Part shown: positions 37,779 to 46,739 of the stretch, piece after piece
How positions within the stretch are numbered: the stretch's first letter is position 1
How the letters are laid out: each line of letters begins with the position of its first letter
Source: Gammaproteobacteria bacterium RIFCSPHIGHO2_12_FULL_63_22
GTDB taxonomy: Bacteria > Pseudomonadota > Gammaproteobacteria > Xanthomonadales > Xanthomonadaceae
Reading direction: 5' to 3'
Assembly (NCBI GenBank): GCA_001801685.1
Contig: MGYJ01000041.1
Location: forward strand, 1 to 64,000
Length of the DNA: 64,000 nucleotides
The notes under the pieces: model-generated
The model's database searches: none
Seen by the model: the letters and a program-made list of their open reading frames with translations, nothing else
Told to the model about the DNA's origin: nothing
Made by a program: the position numbers and the translations under genes

Positions 37779-40064
37779 ATGCCAAACGAAACAAAACCGG
37801 GCCCCATCGGCACCGCTGTCGATAGCAGCGTTTACTTCACCTTGTTCGAAGGCACCGGCGACAGCATCTTCCTGATGCGCGGGGAACAGTTCGTAAACTG
37901 CAACCCGGCCACCCTGCAGATGTTCGGTTGCACGCGCGAGCAGATCATCGGCCAGCCGCCGTATCGCTATTCGCCCGAGTTCCAGCCCGACGGCCAGCCC
38001 TCGCAAGACAAGGCGCTGGAAAAGATCGGCGCCGCGTTCGAAGGTCGGACGCAACATTTCGAATGGCTGCATTGCCGTTACGACGGAACCACCTTCGACG
38101 CGGAAGTCACCCTGAACGTCGTGGAGATCGCCGGCGAGCCGCACCTGCTGGCGACCGTGCGCGACACCAGCGAGCGCAAGCGCGCGGAAGCCGAACTGGC
38201 GCTGTCGCGGCGCACGCTGATGGAACGCAACGACAGCCTGCGCCGCATCAACAGCCTGTCCACCCGATTGCATGGCGCGCTCGAAATCGAAGAGATCCTC
38301 GCCATCACGCTCGAGGCCTTGCGCGGCCTGACGCCCACGCCGCAAGTCGTGATTTGCCTGCAGGAAATGGACGGCCGCGGCCTGCAGGTCGCAGCCAGCG
38401 AAGGCGCCGGCGAAGCCCTGCCGCTCGGCCCGGCAAGCCCGCTGGCGCAGGCGCTGCATGCGCTGGCGCTGGCCGAGCAGCGCATCTACGTCAGCGCCGA
38501 TTTTGCATCGCTCGAGGACCGCAGCACTGCCAATGCCAATGCCGATGTCGACGCGAATGCCAACGCCAGCACCGCGCTTCCGGCAGCCGCACTGGTCGAG
38601 GCCGGCGTCCGTGCCGGCGTGGTCATCCCGCTGCTATATCGCGACGTGCCCCTGGGCAGCATCGGCCTGCTGTACGACGCGCCGCGCAGCTTCGGCGATA
38701 TTGAACTCGAATCCTTCGTCGCCATCGGCAATACCGTTGCCTCCGCGCTGGCCAGTGCACGGCACGTGGACGGGCTGGAATACCTGGCGCACCACGACAG
38801 CTTGACCGGCTTGCCCAACCGCATGTTCCTGCACCGCGAGTTCGAACGCATGCTGGCCGCGCGCGGCGAGTCGAACACCGGCGGAGCGCTCTTGCTGCTC
38901 GACCTCGACCGCTTCAAGGAAATCAACGACACGCTCGGCCACCATGTCGGCGATTTGCTGCTGCAGCAGGTCGGCCCGCGCCTGCAGGAAGTATTGGCCG
39001 GCGAGACCGCGATGCTGTGCCGACTCGGTGGCGACGAGTTCGCCCTGCTGCTGCCCAATGCCGGCGACCCGGCCCTGGCGCGCGCCATCGCGCAACGCCT
39101 GCTGGACGCATTGCGTAGGCCCTTCCTGGTGGATTCGATGCAGTTGCTGGTTGACGCCAGCATCGGCATCGCCTTCCATCCGGGCGATGGCGAAGACAGC
39201 AACTCGTTGCTGCGCACCGCCGACGTCGCGATGTACGAAGCCAAGCGCAAGGGCGGCGGCGTCGCCATCTACGACCGGTCGCTCGACCAGAATTCACCCG
39301 AACGCCTGAGCATGATCGCCGACCTCAACGAAGGCATCCGGCTGCGCCAGCTATGCCTGCACTACCAGCCCAAGCTGGACCTCAAGCGCGGCCGGCAGGT
39401 CGGCTTCGAGGCGCTGGTGCGCTGGAACCATCCGCGCCTGGGCCTGCTGATGCCGGACAGTTTCCTGGCCCAGGCCGAGTTGAGCGAGACCATCCACCCG
39501 CTTACCGACCTGATCCTTGAAATGGCCGTCATCCAACTGCGCGCCTGGCGCGACGCCGGCCTGTCGAGCAGCATTTCGGTGAACCTGTCGGCGCGCAACC
39601 TGATGGACGACCGCTGCCTGCTGACCATCCGCCGCCTGCTGCAGCAGTACCGCATCGAAGCGGGCGCGCTGGAAGTGGAGATCACCGAAACCGCGTTGAT
39701 GCACGAGCCCGAACTGGTCGCCGAGCGGCTCGACCGCATCGCCGCCCTGGGCGTCGGCATCTGCATCGATGATTACGGCACCGGCTATTCGTCGCTGGGC
39801 TACCTGCACCGCCTGCCCATCCATGCGCTGAAGATCGATCGCCTGTTCGTCACCGACATGCGCAACGGCGAACACGACGCCATCATCGTGCGCTCCACCA
39901 TCGCCCTCGCGCACAGCCTGGGCCTGATCGTGGTGGCCGAGGGCGTGGAAGACGGCGAGACGCTGGAAATGCTGGTAGGCATGGGCTGCGACCAGGTACA
40001 GGGTTACCATTTGTCCATGCCCTTGCCGCCGGAGCAACTTGCGATGTTCGAGTCCACTGCATGA
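37779..40064 (+). CDS. PAS-GAF-GGDEF-EAL cyclic-di-GMP turnover protein
   Basis: 761 residues from ATG 37779; the ORF is open to 37554 but that part covers the glnA control region. An N-terminal PAS domain (about 20-140, FEGTGDSIFLMRGEQFVNCNPATLQMFG) is followed by a GAF domain (about 165-330), then GGDEF (LCRLGGDEFALLLP, motif intact, no clear I-site) and EAL (VGFEALVRW, NLSARNLMD, EITETALM, IDDYGTGYSSLGYL: catalytic residues present). The protein may be a phosphodiesterase with a cyclase-like regulatory domain, or bifunctional. No membrane segment is seen. The GAF domain contains an Ala-Asn-Asp low-complexity tract (38529-38570). It is divergent from glnA, and its stop overlaps uppP by 4 bp. 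Confidence 0.93.
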   Translation: MPNETKPGPIGTAVDSSVYFTLFEGTGDSIFLMRGEQFVNCNPATLQMFGCTREQIIGQPPYRYSPEFQPDGQPSQDKALEKIGAAFEGRTQHFEWLHCRYDGTTFDAEVTLNVVEIAGEPHLLATVRDTSERKRAEAELALSRRTLMERNDSLRRINSLSTRLHGALEIEEILAITLEALRGLTPTPQVVICLQEMDGRGLQVAASEGAGEALPLGPASPLAQALHALALAEQRIYVSADFASLEDRSTANANADVDANANASTALPAAALVEAGVRAGVVIPLLYRDVPLGSIGLLYDAPRSFGDIELESFVAIGNTVASALASARHVDGLEYLAHHDSLTGLPNRMFLHREFERMLAARGESNTGGALLLLDLDRFKEINDTLGHHVGDLLLQQVGPRLQEVLAGETAMLCRLGGDEFALLLPNAGDPALARAIAQRLLDALRRPFLVDSMQLLVDASIGIAFHPGDGEDSNSLLRTADVAMYEAKRKGGGVAIYDRSLDQNSPERLSMIADLNEGIRLRQLCLHYQPKLDLKRGRQVGFEALVRWNHPRLGLLMPDSFLAQAELSETIHPLTDLILEMAVIQLRAWRDAGLSSSISVNLSARNLMDDRCLLTIRRLLQQYRIEAGALEVEITETALMHEPELVAERLDRIAALGVGICIDDYGTGYSSLGYLHRLPIHALKIDRLFVTDMRNGEHDAIIVRSTIALAHSLGLIVVAEGVEDGETLEMLVGMGCDQVQGYHLSMPLPPEQLAMFESTA

Positions 40065-40867
40065 CTGACCTGCTCGCCGCCCTCCTGCTCGGCATCATCG
40101 AGGGCGTCACCGAATTCCTGCCAATCTCGAGCACCGGGCATTTGCTGATCGCCGAGCGCTGGCTCGGACACCGCTCCGACCTGTTCAACATCGCCATCCA
40201 GGCCGGCGCCATCCTGGCCGTCGTGCTGATCTATCGCGAGCGCCTGTGGCAGCTGATCAGCCGATTCAGCCAGCCCGACAACCGCGATTACGTGCTGAAG
40301 CTGTCGGCATCGTTCGGCGTTACCGCCGTGCTCGGCGTCGCGGTGAAGGCCATGGGTTTCGAATTACCCGAAACCGTCGGCCCGATTGCCTGGACGCTGA
40401 TCATCGGTGGCTTCGTGATGCTGGGCGCGGAGCACATCGCCTCGAAACGATCGGCCGAACATGGCGAGCGCAAGCTCATCACCTGGCCGGTCGCGATCCT
40501 TGTGGGCGTGGCGCAGGTGGTTGCCGGCGTGTTTCCCGGCACGTCGCGGTCGGCCGCCGCCATCTTCGCAGCGCTTTTGTTCGGCACCGGCAACCGGGGC
40601 GCAGCGACTGAATTCGCCTTCCTGGTCGGCATCCCGACCATGTTCGCCGCCACCGCCTACGAACTGGTGGACGTCGTGCGCAGTGGCGAGGCCGTTCACG
40701 AGAACTGGACCGCGCTGGGCGTCGCGTTCGTCACGTCCGCGATCACGGCGTTTGTCGTGGTGAAGTGGTTGCTGACCTACATCCAGACGCACCGCTTCAC
40801 GGTGTTCTCGATCTACCGGATCGTGCTGGGCGCGGGCTTGTTGCTGTTCCTGCCGGCCGGATTCTGA
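40061..40867 (+). CDS. uppP: Undecaprenyl-diphosphatase UppP/BacA
   Basis: 268 residues, the family length, with about eight membrane helices. The catalytic glutamate-rich block GIIEGVTEFLPISSTGHLL (about 11-29) and the second conserved block VFPGTSRSAAAIFAALLFG are both present. It dephosphorylates undecaprenyl pyrophosphate to recycle the lipid carrier for peptidoglycan and O-antigen; excess activity gives bacitracin resistance. ATG overlaps the end of the GGDEF-EAL gene (ATGA), so translation is coupled, an uncommon pairing of c-di-GMP signalling and wall-lipid recycling. Located in the inner membrane. Confidence 0.96.
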   Translation: MTDLLAALLLGIIEGVTEFLPISSTGHLLIAERWLGHRSDLFNIAIQAGAILAVVLIYRERLWQLISRFSQPDNRDYVLKLSASFGVTAVLGVAVKAMGFELPETVGPIAWTLIIGGFVMLGAEHIASKRSAEHGERKLITWPVAILVGVAQVVAGVFPGTSRSAAAIFAALLFGTGNRGAATEFAFLVGIPTMFAATAYELVDVVRSGEAVHENWTALGVAFVTSAITAFVVVKWLLTYIQTHRFTVFSIYRIVLGAGLLLFLPAGF

Positions 40868-40875
40868 TTCTGCGG

Positions 40876-41862
40876 CTAGATCGCCGCTTCCAGTCGCGCC
40901 GACACCCAGCGCTCGGCAAAACCGCGTAGCCCGGGTCCCTCGATGAAGCCGCAATGGCCGCCGTGCTCGGCAATTTCCAAGGTCGAGTGCGCAGGCAGCT
41001 GCAGCGCCTTCAAAGTGTCCACCGGAATGATCGGGTCGTCCGCCGCAGCCAGCACGCTGACCGGAATGGCCAGGCCCGACAACCGGCCGCCGGCCACTGC
41101 ATAACCGCTGAAATATTCTTCCACGTCGCCCATCTGCGTGTGCCGCTCGACCAGCCAGCGGGTCAGGCCGCGCATGTCGCGTGACAGCACCGCATCGTCG
41201 AAATCGTGCTGGTCGGGAAACAGCAGGCGCTTCTTGCGTAGCGAACTGCGCCATTTCTTCATGAAGTACCAGTGGTACAGGCCGTTGCCCGTTTCCAGCG
41301 CGTGCATCACCGCCGATGGATCGACCGCCGGGCATACGGCCGCCGCATGCAGCAAGGGGATACCCGCGTCCGGCGCCGCCAGCGCCAGGCGCAGGATGAA
41401 ATTTCCGCCGAGGGAATAGCCCGCACCGAGGAAGGCCCGGGTCGGGAATTTTTCCGACACCCATTTCGCCGCGTGGACCACTTCAGCCAGCCGGCAGGAA
41501 TGGAACAAGCCTTCGTTGAGGTGATGGGTGTCGCCGTGGTCGCGGAAATTCAGCCGGAACACATCGAACCCGGACCCGAGCAGGTGCGCCGCGGTATGCC
41601 GCATGTAACCGGAGTCGGCGCTGCCTTCCCAGCCATGCAGCAACAGCACCAGGCCCTTGGGCTCGCGCCAGGGCACCGCGCTGTGCAATCCGAACAGGCG
41701 CACGCCGTCACCGGCATCCACGATGTGTTCAGTGGTCACCGCGCCGGTGCGCGCCAATGCGCGCAGCCCACCCGCGCGACGCATCGGCATCGAGCTCAGC
41801 GCAGACTGCAGGTGCGGGTTGCGCAGCCAGCGCGGCGCGGAATAGCTGCGGTGCGGCGTCAT
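40876..41862 (-). CDS. YheT-like alpha/beta hydrolase
   Basis: 328 residues of alpha/beta-hydrolase fold. The oxyanion region is LVLLLHGWEGSADSGYMR and the nucleophile elbow is LGAGYSLGGNFILR (G-x-S-x-G). The acid lies in the SVLAAADDPIIPV strand, and the catalytic histidine is probably in AEHGGHCGFIEGPG. The overall pattern matches the YheT/ABHD1-like esterase family, cytoplasmic, substrate unknown. ATG overlaps the acyltransferase stop by 4 bp, so both genes are co-expressed, which suggests a lipid or ester substrate; inference. Confidence 0.9.
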   Translation of the reverse strand: MTPHRSYSAPRWLRNPHLQSALSSMPMRRAGGLRALARTGAVTTEHIVDAGDGVRLFGLHSAVPWREPKGLVLLLHGWEGSADSGYMRHTAAHLLGSGFDVFRLNFRDHGDTHHLNEGLFHSCRLAEVVHAAKWVSEKFPTRAFLGAGYSLGGNFILRLALAAPDAGIPLLHAAAVCPAVDPSAVMHALETGNGLYHWYFMKKWRSSLRKKRLLFPDQHDFDDAVLSRDMRGLTRWLVERHTQMGDVEEYFSGYAVAGGRLSGLAIPVSVLAAADDPIIPVDTLKALQLPAHSTLEIAEHGGHCGFIEGPGLRGFAERWVSARLEAAI

Positions 41863-42647
41863 TGCGACATCGCGGCAATGATCCGGTCGCGTGAAATTTC
41901 AGCCATGCGCCGGCGGCCATCGGCATCCACCGACACCGGTTCCAGGAAATGCACTTCCACGCGTCGCGCCGGCTCACCCAGCAGGCGCCAGAAATTCTGC
42001 ATGAAATTCTCGCGCGGCTTGAAGGCCACCGTCGTCTGCGCGCAACCACCCACGCCGTACTTCAGCGCAACCGGCTGCGACGGCACGCCCGCCAACACCG
42101 CCGGCTGGAAGATGCGCGCATGGAACACGCCCACGCTTTGGCCATTGTTGGTGCGGCCCTCGGGAAACACGCCGATGGCGCGACCCTTCTGCAGGCGCTC
42201 GAGCATCTGGTGCATCACGCCATGCAGCGACTCGTTGTCGCCGCGATGATGGAAGATGGTGCCGCCCCGACTCGCCAGCCAGCCAACGATCGGCCAGCGC
42301 GCGATTTCGGCCTTCGCGACGAAGCCGACCACGCGCTGGCTGTGCAGCAAGGTGATGTCGATCCAACTGACGTGGTTGGCCACGAACAAGGCCGCGCCCG
42401 GCAGCGGCGTGCCGAAGCGCTGCACGCGCATGCCGAACACCCGCACCATCAACACCGACCACGCACGAATGGTGCGCGAATCCAGGCCCTCGCCGCCGGG
42501 CCGAATGCGCCGGCTGATCGGGTTGATCATCAACATGACGATCGCCAGGCCCACGGTCACGTGCAACACCAGCAGCGGCAAACGCCACAAATACCGCAGC
42601 GGACGACGCCAGTCAGGATTTTGCGCAGCGGTTTCAGCAGGCACGGA
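41859..42647 (-). CDS. Lysophospholipid/1-acylglycerol-phosphate acyltransferase (PlsC-like)
   Basis: 262 residues from ATG 42647. An N-terminal membrane helix (PLLVLHVTVGLAIVMLMIN, about 20-40) anchors the protein. The acyltransferase motif is FVANHVSWIDITLL (H-x4-D), and motif III is AIGVFPEGRTNNG. It transfers an acyl chain from acyl-ACP or acyl-CoA to a lysophospholipid or ornithine-lipid precursor; the exact acceptor cannot be told. It is followed by the coupled YheT-like hydrolase. The upstream region holds the 458-bp inverted-repeat element (42723-43180). Confidence 0.88.
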   Translation of the reverse strand, partial: SVPAETAAQNPDWRRPLRYLWRLPLLVLHVTVGLAIVMLMINPISRRIRPGGEGLDSRTIRAWSVLMVRVFGMRVQRFGTPLPGAALFVANHVSWIDITLLHSQRVVGFVAKAEIARWPIVGWLASRGGTIFHHRGDNESLHGVMHQMLERLQKGRAIGVFPEGRTNNGQSVGVFHARIFQPAVLAGVPSQPVALKYGVGGCAQTTVAFKPRENFMQNFWRLLGEPARRVEVHFLEPVSVDADGRRRMAEISRDRIIAAMSQ

Positions 42648-42722
42648 CATGCCGCGATTGTGCACGAAGCCCACTAGAGCCTGCACACGATCTCCACCAT
42701 CCGTTGAATCTCGGCGCGGCCA

Positions 42723-43180
42723 CTTGACGGCGCCGGGGGACGGGTCCGCCCTGGTCGACTCGGCGTAGCCGCTCCTGCGGACTCAGAGTCGACCGGTTGG
42801 CCATCCATGGCCAACCTCCTGTCCGAACCCGCCCCCCGTCACCGCCAAGCGGCCGTCCGAAACCAACGAGGGTTCACCAAGGGAAAGAGCAGGATCGGTC
42901 AAGCATTGGAGTCGAGAGATTTCGAATGCGTCGTACGTGCACCCGACGCCATGAATGCACATCCAGCTTGAAGACGCGTCTGCCCGATTCACTTCGGAGC
43001 GGATGCGCGTTGCGGTTGAGGTTCAACAACACGCGATGGTGTCTGACGAACGCTTGGCGGTGACGGGGGATGGGTTCGCACAGGAGGCGGGCCATGGATG
43101 GCCCGCCGGTCGACCCTGAGTCCGCATGGAGCGGCTACGCCGGGGCGACCAGGGCGAACCCGTCCCCCGGCGCCGTCAAG
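42723..43180. repeat. 458-bp element with ~130-bp inverted repeats and nested hairpins
   Basis: The left arm 42723-42851 and the reverse complement of the right arm 43051-43180 are about 85-90% identical by eye and enclose ~200 bp with no credible gene. Each arm contains a short hairpin. Left: GGTTGGCCAT-CC-ATGGCCAACC (42795-42816). Right: GGCGGGCCAT-GG-ATGGCCCGCC (43086-43107). Both are perfect, with compensating base changes. The left arm also has a GGTCGACTC/GAGTCGACC stem (42753-42794). It resembles a REP/MITE-type non-autonomous element. No clear target-site duplication was seen. It occupies the gap between the PlsC-like gene and the thioesterase gene, whose stop is 14 bp away. Confidence 0.8.
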
Positions 43181-43193
43181 CGTTCGCGCCAGA

Positions 43194-43622
43194 TCAGGAG
43201 CCGCGGACGGCCATGGTCAGCCGCGACGCGCAGACCAGGCGGCCTTGTTCGTCCTCGATGCGGATGTCCCACAGTTGCGTGCTGCGGCCGACGTGCAGTG
43301 GGCGGGCGGTGCCCGTGACGATGCCGGAGGTGGCGGCGCGCACGTGGTTGCAGCTGAGTTCCAGGCCGACCGCCTGCTGCTTGAAGGGGTCTTCCATGCA
43401 CAGGTTGCCGGCGATGCTCGCCAGAGTCTCGGCAAGAAGCGCGGACGAGCCACCGTGCAGCAATCCGTAGGGCTGCAGGGTGCGCTTGTCCACGGGCATG
43501 GTGCCGCGGACGAAATCCTCGCCCAGTTCGGTCACCACGATGCCAAGGTGCTCGATCGAGCAGCCCTGGTTGGATTGGTTGATCTCGTCCAGCGAGGGAC
43601 GGCGGCGGAACGGTCCGGCCAT
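43194..43622 (-). CDS. Hotdog-fold thioesterase (PaaI/MenI-like)
   Basis: 142 residues. The hotdog signature YGLLHGGSSALLAETLASIAG (about 52-72), with the catalytic-region glutamate in AETLAS, and GLELSCNHVRAATSGIVTGTA are typical of PaaI/YdiI-type thioesterases that hydrolyse aromatic or acyl-CoA esters. In some bacteria the enzyme works in menaquinone synthesis on DHNA-CoA; no menaquinone genes are nearby, so the substrate is open. Cytoplasmic. It is followed on the same strand by no other gene because the inverted-repeat element intervenes. Confidence 0.88.
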   Translation of the reverse strand: MAGPFRRRPSLDEINQSNQGCSIEHLGIVVTELGEDFVRGTMPVDKRTLQPYGLLHGGSSALLAETLASIAGNLCMEDPFKQQAVGLELSCNHVRAATSGIVTGTARPLHVGRSTQLWDIRIEDEQGRLVCASRLTMAVRGS

Positions 43623-43633
43623 GTTCGGCTGGC

Positions 43634-44242
43634 TTAGCGGACGCGCAGCAGGCCCGGGCGCCAGGCCGACGTGTAGCCTTCGCGGGCATAACCGGAGCTG
43701 TTGCCATAGCCGGTGCCGGCATCGCGCGAGCGCTGGCGGTGCATGCGGTCCTGCAGTTCGTCACGACGCGAACCCAGCCAGTCGGCACGGCCGACGGACG
43801 CGGGATCCATGCCGCGGCGATCGGCTTCGCCCTGGCGGTAGTCGCAGAATTCTTCGTACGCGTCGATCTCGTGCTTGAGTTCGCGCACGCACAATTCGAT
43901 GGCGATGGCATCGTCGAAATAACCGAGCACCGGCACGCTGTCGGGAATGATGTCCTGCGGGTCGGCGAAATAAACCAGGGCCGACAGCACGCGCTGGCGA
44001 TCTTCCGCCGGCAATGCCCAGCCTTCGTCGCGGACCATGGCGATCAATGCATCGAGCTTGTCCAGGCGCTGGAAGATGAAGTCCGGCAATTCCATGTCGC
44101 CAGCGCCCTTCAACAACGCGCCTGCTGCCTCCATGATTTCTTCCGAGGTCTTGTCGCCGGCGGTGTCCGCGGCGGCCTTGATGGCCTTGGTGAAGTGTTC
44201 CAGGTCGCGGTCGGACAGTTCGAAGCTGATGGCGAGGGGCAT
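43634..44242 (-). CDS. YkvA/DUF1232-domain protein
   Basis: 202 residues. The DUF1232 motif is visible as RQRVLSALVYFADPQDIIPDSVPVLGYFDDAIAIELCVRELKHEI (about 85-130), with its 'D-x-IPD...G-x-x-DD' pattern. Flanking regions are charged and helical, and the C-terminus is Gly/Ser/Tyr-rich (GTGYGNSSGYAREGY). The family's role is unknown; many members are membrane-associated, but this one lacks a long hydrophobic helix. It sits 11 bp from the thioesterase gene on the same strand and may share a message with it. Confidence 0.8.
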   Translation of the reverse strand: MPLAISFELSDRDLEHFTKAIKAAADTAGDKTSEEIMEAAGALLKGAGDMELPDFIFQRLDKLDALIAMVRDEGWALPAEDRQRVLSALVYFADPQDIIPDSVPVLGYFDDAIAIELCVRELKHEIDAYEEFCDYRQGEADRRGMDPASVGRADWLGSRRDELQDRMHRQRSRDAGTGYGNSSGYAREGYTSAWRPGLLRVR

Positions 44243-44324
44243 GGGATTGATCCAGCGGGGTTAGCTAAAGGATGAAGCCTAGGCTGCGGGGCTTTCCCAG
44301 TCAACGCCGAAGCGCGGGCGGCGG

Positions 44325-46148
44325 CTAGAGGATCGGGATGAAGCCGGCCCCGAACACCGTCAGTACGCGGGTATAGATCGACTTCAGGGTCAGGTTCACT
44401 TCCGGGAAGTCGCCGACCGCCTCGTAGCAATCATGGAAGCCGGGCGCCCCGGGCGGCAGGGGCTGGCAGCCGGGCTTGAGCTCGTAGCTGGTGGCGTATG
44501 GAAACGGCCAGACATCGAAAATCGGCAGCTTCTCCGACAGCTTGCCCAGGTTGTAATTGAGTTGCGACAGCGCCGGCAGGGTTTCACGCGGGGCGATGGT
44601 CCAGGAATTGCCCGGCTTGATGTCGCGCCGGATGCTGTCCGCCAGTGCGGTGGCGAAGGCCGGGTCGTGCACCATCACCAGGCTTTCGGTATTGAAGTCA
44701 TTCGACCGCGGGTCGAAGTTGTGGCTGCCGACGATGCCGATGCGCTCGTCCACGACCATGGATTTGGAATGCAGGCCGATGCGCACGCCGGCCCGCTTCA
44801 GCGGCACCGGCCGACGGCTGGAGCCCGAGCCCAGCCAGCGTTCGTCCGATTCGTCGGCGGCGGCCAGCGCCTCGGCGGCGCCTGGAACCGCCGTCAGGTT
44901 GATGGGCATGTCGGCCGGAAAGGGCTTGTACTCATGGATCTGGAAGCCCAACTCGCGCAGGTACAGCCGCTTGTACTTGTGCGACATCGCATAGACGGGA
45001 AAGGCATCCGTCGCAGCGAGCGAATTGGTGGAGACGATGACCGACAGCGGCGGATTGCGCTTGTGCAGGCGCCGGAACAATTGCCGCGCGGGCCGCGACA
45101 TCACCAGGTAGGGCGTCTGCAACAGCAACTGCTTCTCGCTGCTGGCCAACGCGCTCAACAGGGCTTCCGACGCATCCACGCGACTCTTCGGGCCCTCGTC
45201 GTGCTTGCCGGGCAGGTCACCGAAGAAATCGATCCTGCCGACCTGGTACAGGAAGGGCGACAAGTGCGCGAACACCGCGCCGCCATCGCCGGCATCCGAG
45301 GCCATCTTCTGCACGCGCTCCGAGCGCGGCGGTGGTGGATTGTCGGGCGGGCCCTTGTTCGCGATCAGCACACGGGCCACATCGCCAAGGTCCGAGGGCG
45401 GCAAGGCGCGGCGGTCGTTCCAGAACGCATCGAAATTGCGCTTCATCGCCTGGGTGACCGGACCGGCGATCAGCAGGTCGCGGTCGCGGTAGTTGTATTC
45501 GTCATTCCAGTCGAAATATTCGTCCTGCACGTTGCGGCCGCCGATCACCGCGACGCGATCGTCGATGATCATCACCTTGTTGTGCATGCGCTGGTTGAGG
45601 TCGCGGAAACGGAAGATGATCGCGCCCGCGAATTCCAGCGGACTGACCTTGGCCTGGTCGAACACCGGGTTATAGACGCGAAGCTCGAAGTTGCGATGGA
45701 AACCGGCCAGGCGCGCCTGCAATTCCGGATCGGCCAGGCCACCGAGCTGGTCCATCAACAGCCGCACCTTCACGCCGCGCTTGGCGGCGGCGCGCAGTTC
45801 GTCCAGCACCACGCGGCCGGCATCGTCGCGCTCGAAGTGGAAGGTTTGCAGGTCGATGCTGTGGCGCGCGGCGCGGATCAGGTGCACGCGGGCCAGCAGG
45901 GCGTTGTGGCCTTCGTCCAGGATCAGCGCGCCGTGCCGCGGCGCCTCGGGCGTGGACGCTGCGTAGGCCTGGTCGCCCAAGGCCAGCAAGGGCGAGTCGA
46001 CGGCGCATTCGGTGGTGCAGCCTACCTCGGTGCTCCGCGCATTTTCGGCGTAGTCGCCTGCCTGCACGCGCTCGTTGCGGGACACGTGCGAGCAGGCGCC
46101 CAGCAACAGAAGCGTGCCGGCCAGGGCGAGGCGCAAGCCGCGATTCAT
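44325..46148 (-). CDS. Phospholipase D / cardiolipin synthase family lipoprotein
   Basis: 607 residues from ATG 46148. The lipoprotein signal peptide ends in the lipobox LGAC (about 14-17). The first HKD motif is RMHNKVMIIDDRVAVIGGRN (about 205-225); the second is GLHSKSMVVDERIGIVGSHNFDPRS (about 425-450). Two intact HKD motifs form one active site for phosphatidyl transfer or phosphodiester hydrolysis. The layout fits the ClsC/YmdC or PLD-like groups, and the lipobox places it at the envelope. ATG overlaps the YceI-like stop (ATGA), so it is the last gene of a SixA/YceI/PLD run. Confidence 0.9.
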   Translation of the reverse strand: MNRGLRLALAGTLLLLGACSHVSRNERVQAGDYAENARSTEVGCTTECAVDSPLLALGDQAYAASTPEAPRHGALILDEGHNALLARVHLIRAARHSIDLQTFHFERDDAGRVVLDELRAAAKRGVKVRLLMDQLGGLADPELQARLAGFHRNFELRVYNPVFDQAKVSPLEFAGAIIFRFRDLNQRMHNKVMIIDDRVAVIGGRNVQDEYFDWNDEYNYRDRDLLIAGPVTQAMKRNFDAFWNDRRALPPSDLGDVARVLIANKGPPDNPPPPRSERVQKMASDAGDGGAVFAHLSPFLYQVGRIDFFGDLPGKHDEGPKSRVDASEALLSALASSEKQLLLQTPYLVMSRPARQLFRRLHKRNPPLSVIVSTNSLAATDAFPVYAMSHKYKRLYLRELGFQIHEYKPFPADMPINLTAVPGAAEALAAADESDERWLGSGSSRRPVPLKRAGVRIGLHSKSMVVDERIGIVGSHNFDPRSNDFNTESLVMVHDPAFATALADSIRRDIKPGNSWTIAPRETLPALSQLNYNLGKLSEKLPIFDVWPFPYATSYELKPGCQPLPPGAPGFHDCYEAVGDFPEVNLTLKSIYTRVLTVFGAGFIPIL

Positions 46149-46735
46149 GGCGTGGGCTTTTCCGCGCGCAGGCGTACCGTGAACCTGAAGTCCACCTCGT
46201 CCTTCACCATGGATCGGTAGGCAGTCATTCCAAACGCATGGCGGCTGACGGTTCCCTGGACGTTGATATCGCAGTCGCGACCGGGCTGGTCGCAATCCGA
46301 AGGTAGCAGTTGGAAACTGACTGGCTGCGTAAGACCGCGCAAGGTCAGCTTGCCGGCCAGGGTCCCGCCTTCATGCAATACCGCATCGCTGAAGAGTTCC
46401 GACTCGAAACGGATGGTGGGATAGCGGTTCAATGCCAGGAAGGCGTCCGACCGGGTAACCCGCTCCATCCAGCGCGGCCCGTCCACGCGCACGTTGCGGC
46501 CATCCACCTGCACGACGGCGGTCCAGCCCGCTTCCTTTGATCCGGCGAACTTGCCGCTGACTCGCGTCAGGTGGCCCTGGGTCGGTTTACGCATGCGCAA
46601 GGTGACGGCGAAGGACGCGCTGGACTGCGGGCCGTCGATGGCCAGCGTTTTCACTGCCGGCGGGGTTTGTGCCTGGGCGGCCATGGTCGCCAGCGCGGCA
46701 AACAGGAACAGCGACGCGCGGGGCGCGCGGCTCAT
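46145..46735 (-). CDS. YceI-like periplasmic protein
   Basis: 196 residues from ATG 46735 with a cleavable signal peptide (hydrophobic about 7-20, ending AAQAQ). The YceI lipocalin-like core is seen in LAIDGPQSSASFAVTLRMRKPTQGHLTRVSGKFAG, MERVTRSDAFLALNRYPTIRFESE and GKLTLRGLTQPVSFQLL. Family members bind isoprenoid-type lipids in the periplasm; some respond to pH or osmotic stress. It is coupled to the downstream phospholipase-D-like lipoprotein, and its start lies just after the sixA stop, so envelope lipid handling is a reasonable joint theme. Confidence 0.87.
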   Translation of the reverse strand: MSRAPRASLFLFAALATMAAQAQTPPAVKTLAIDGPQSSASFAVTLRMRKPTQGHLTRVSGKFAGSKEAGWTAVVQVDGRNVRVDGPRWMERVTRSDAFLALNRYPTIRFESELFSDAVLHEGGTLAGKLTLRGLTQPVSFQLLPSDCDQPGRDCDINVQGTVSRHAFGMTAYRSMVKDEVDFRFTVRLRAEKPTP

Positions 46736-46739
46736 CCCG

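Noticed and set aside
42783-43095. Small open frames inside the inverted-repeat element
   Set aside because: They overlap the repeat arms in several frames and none has a ribosome site or family features.
44433-46220. 595-codon plus-strand open frame over the phospholipase-D-like gene
   Set aside because: Antisense shadow; the minus-strand gene has both HKD motifs and a lipobox.
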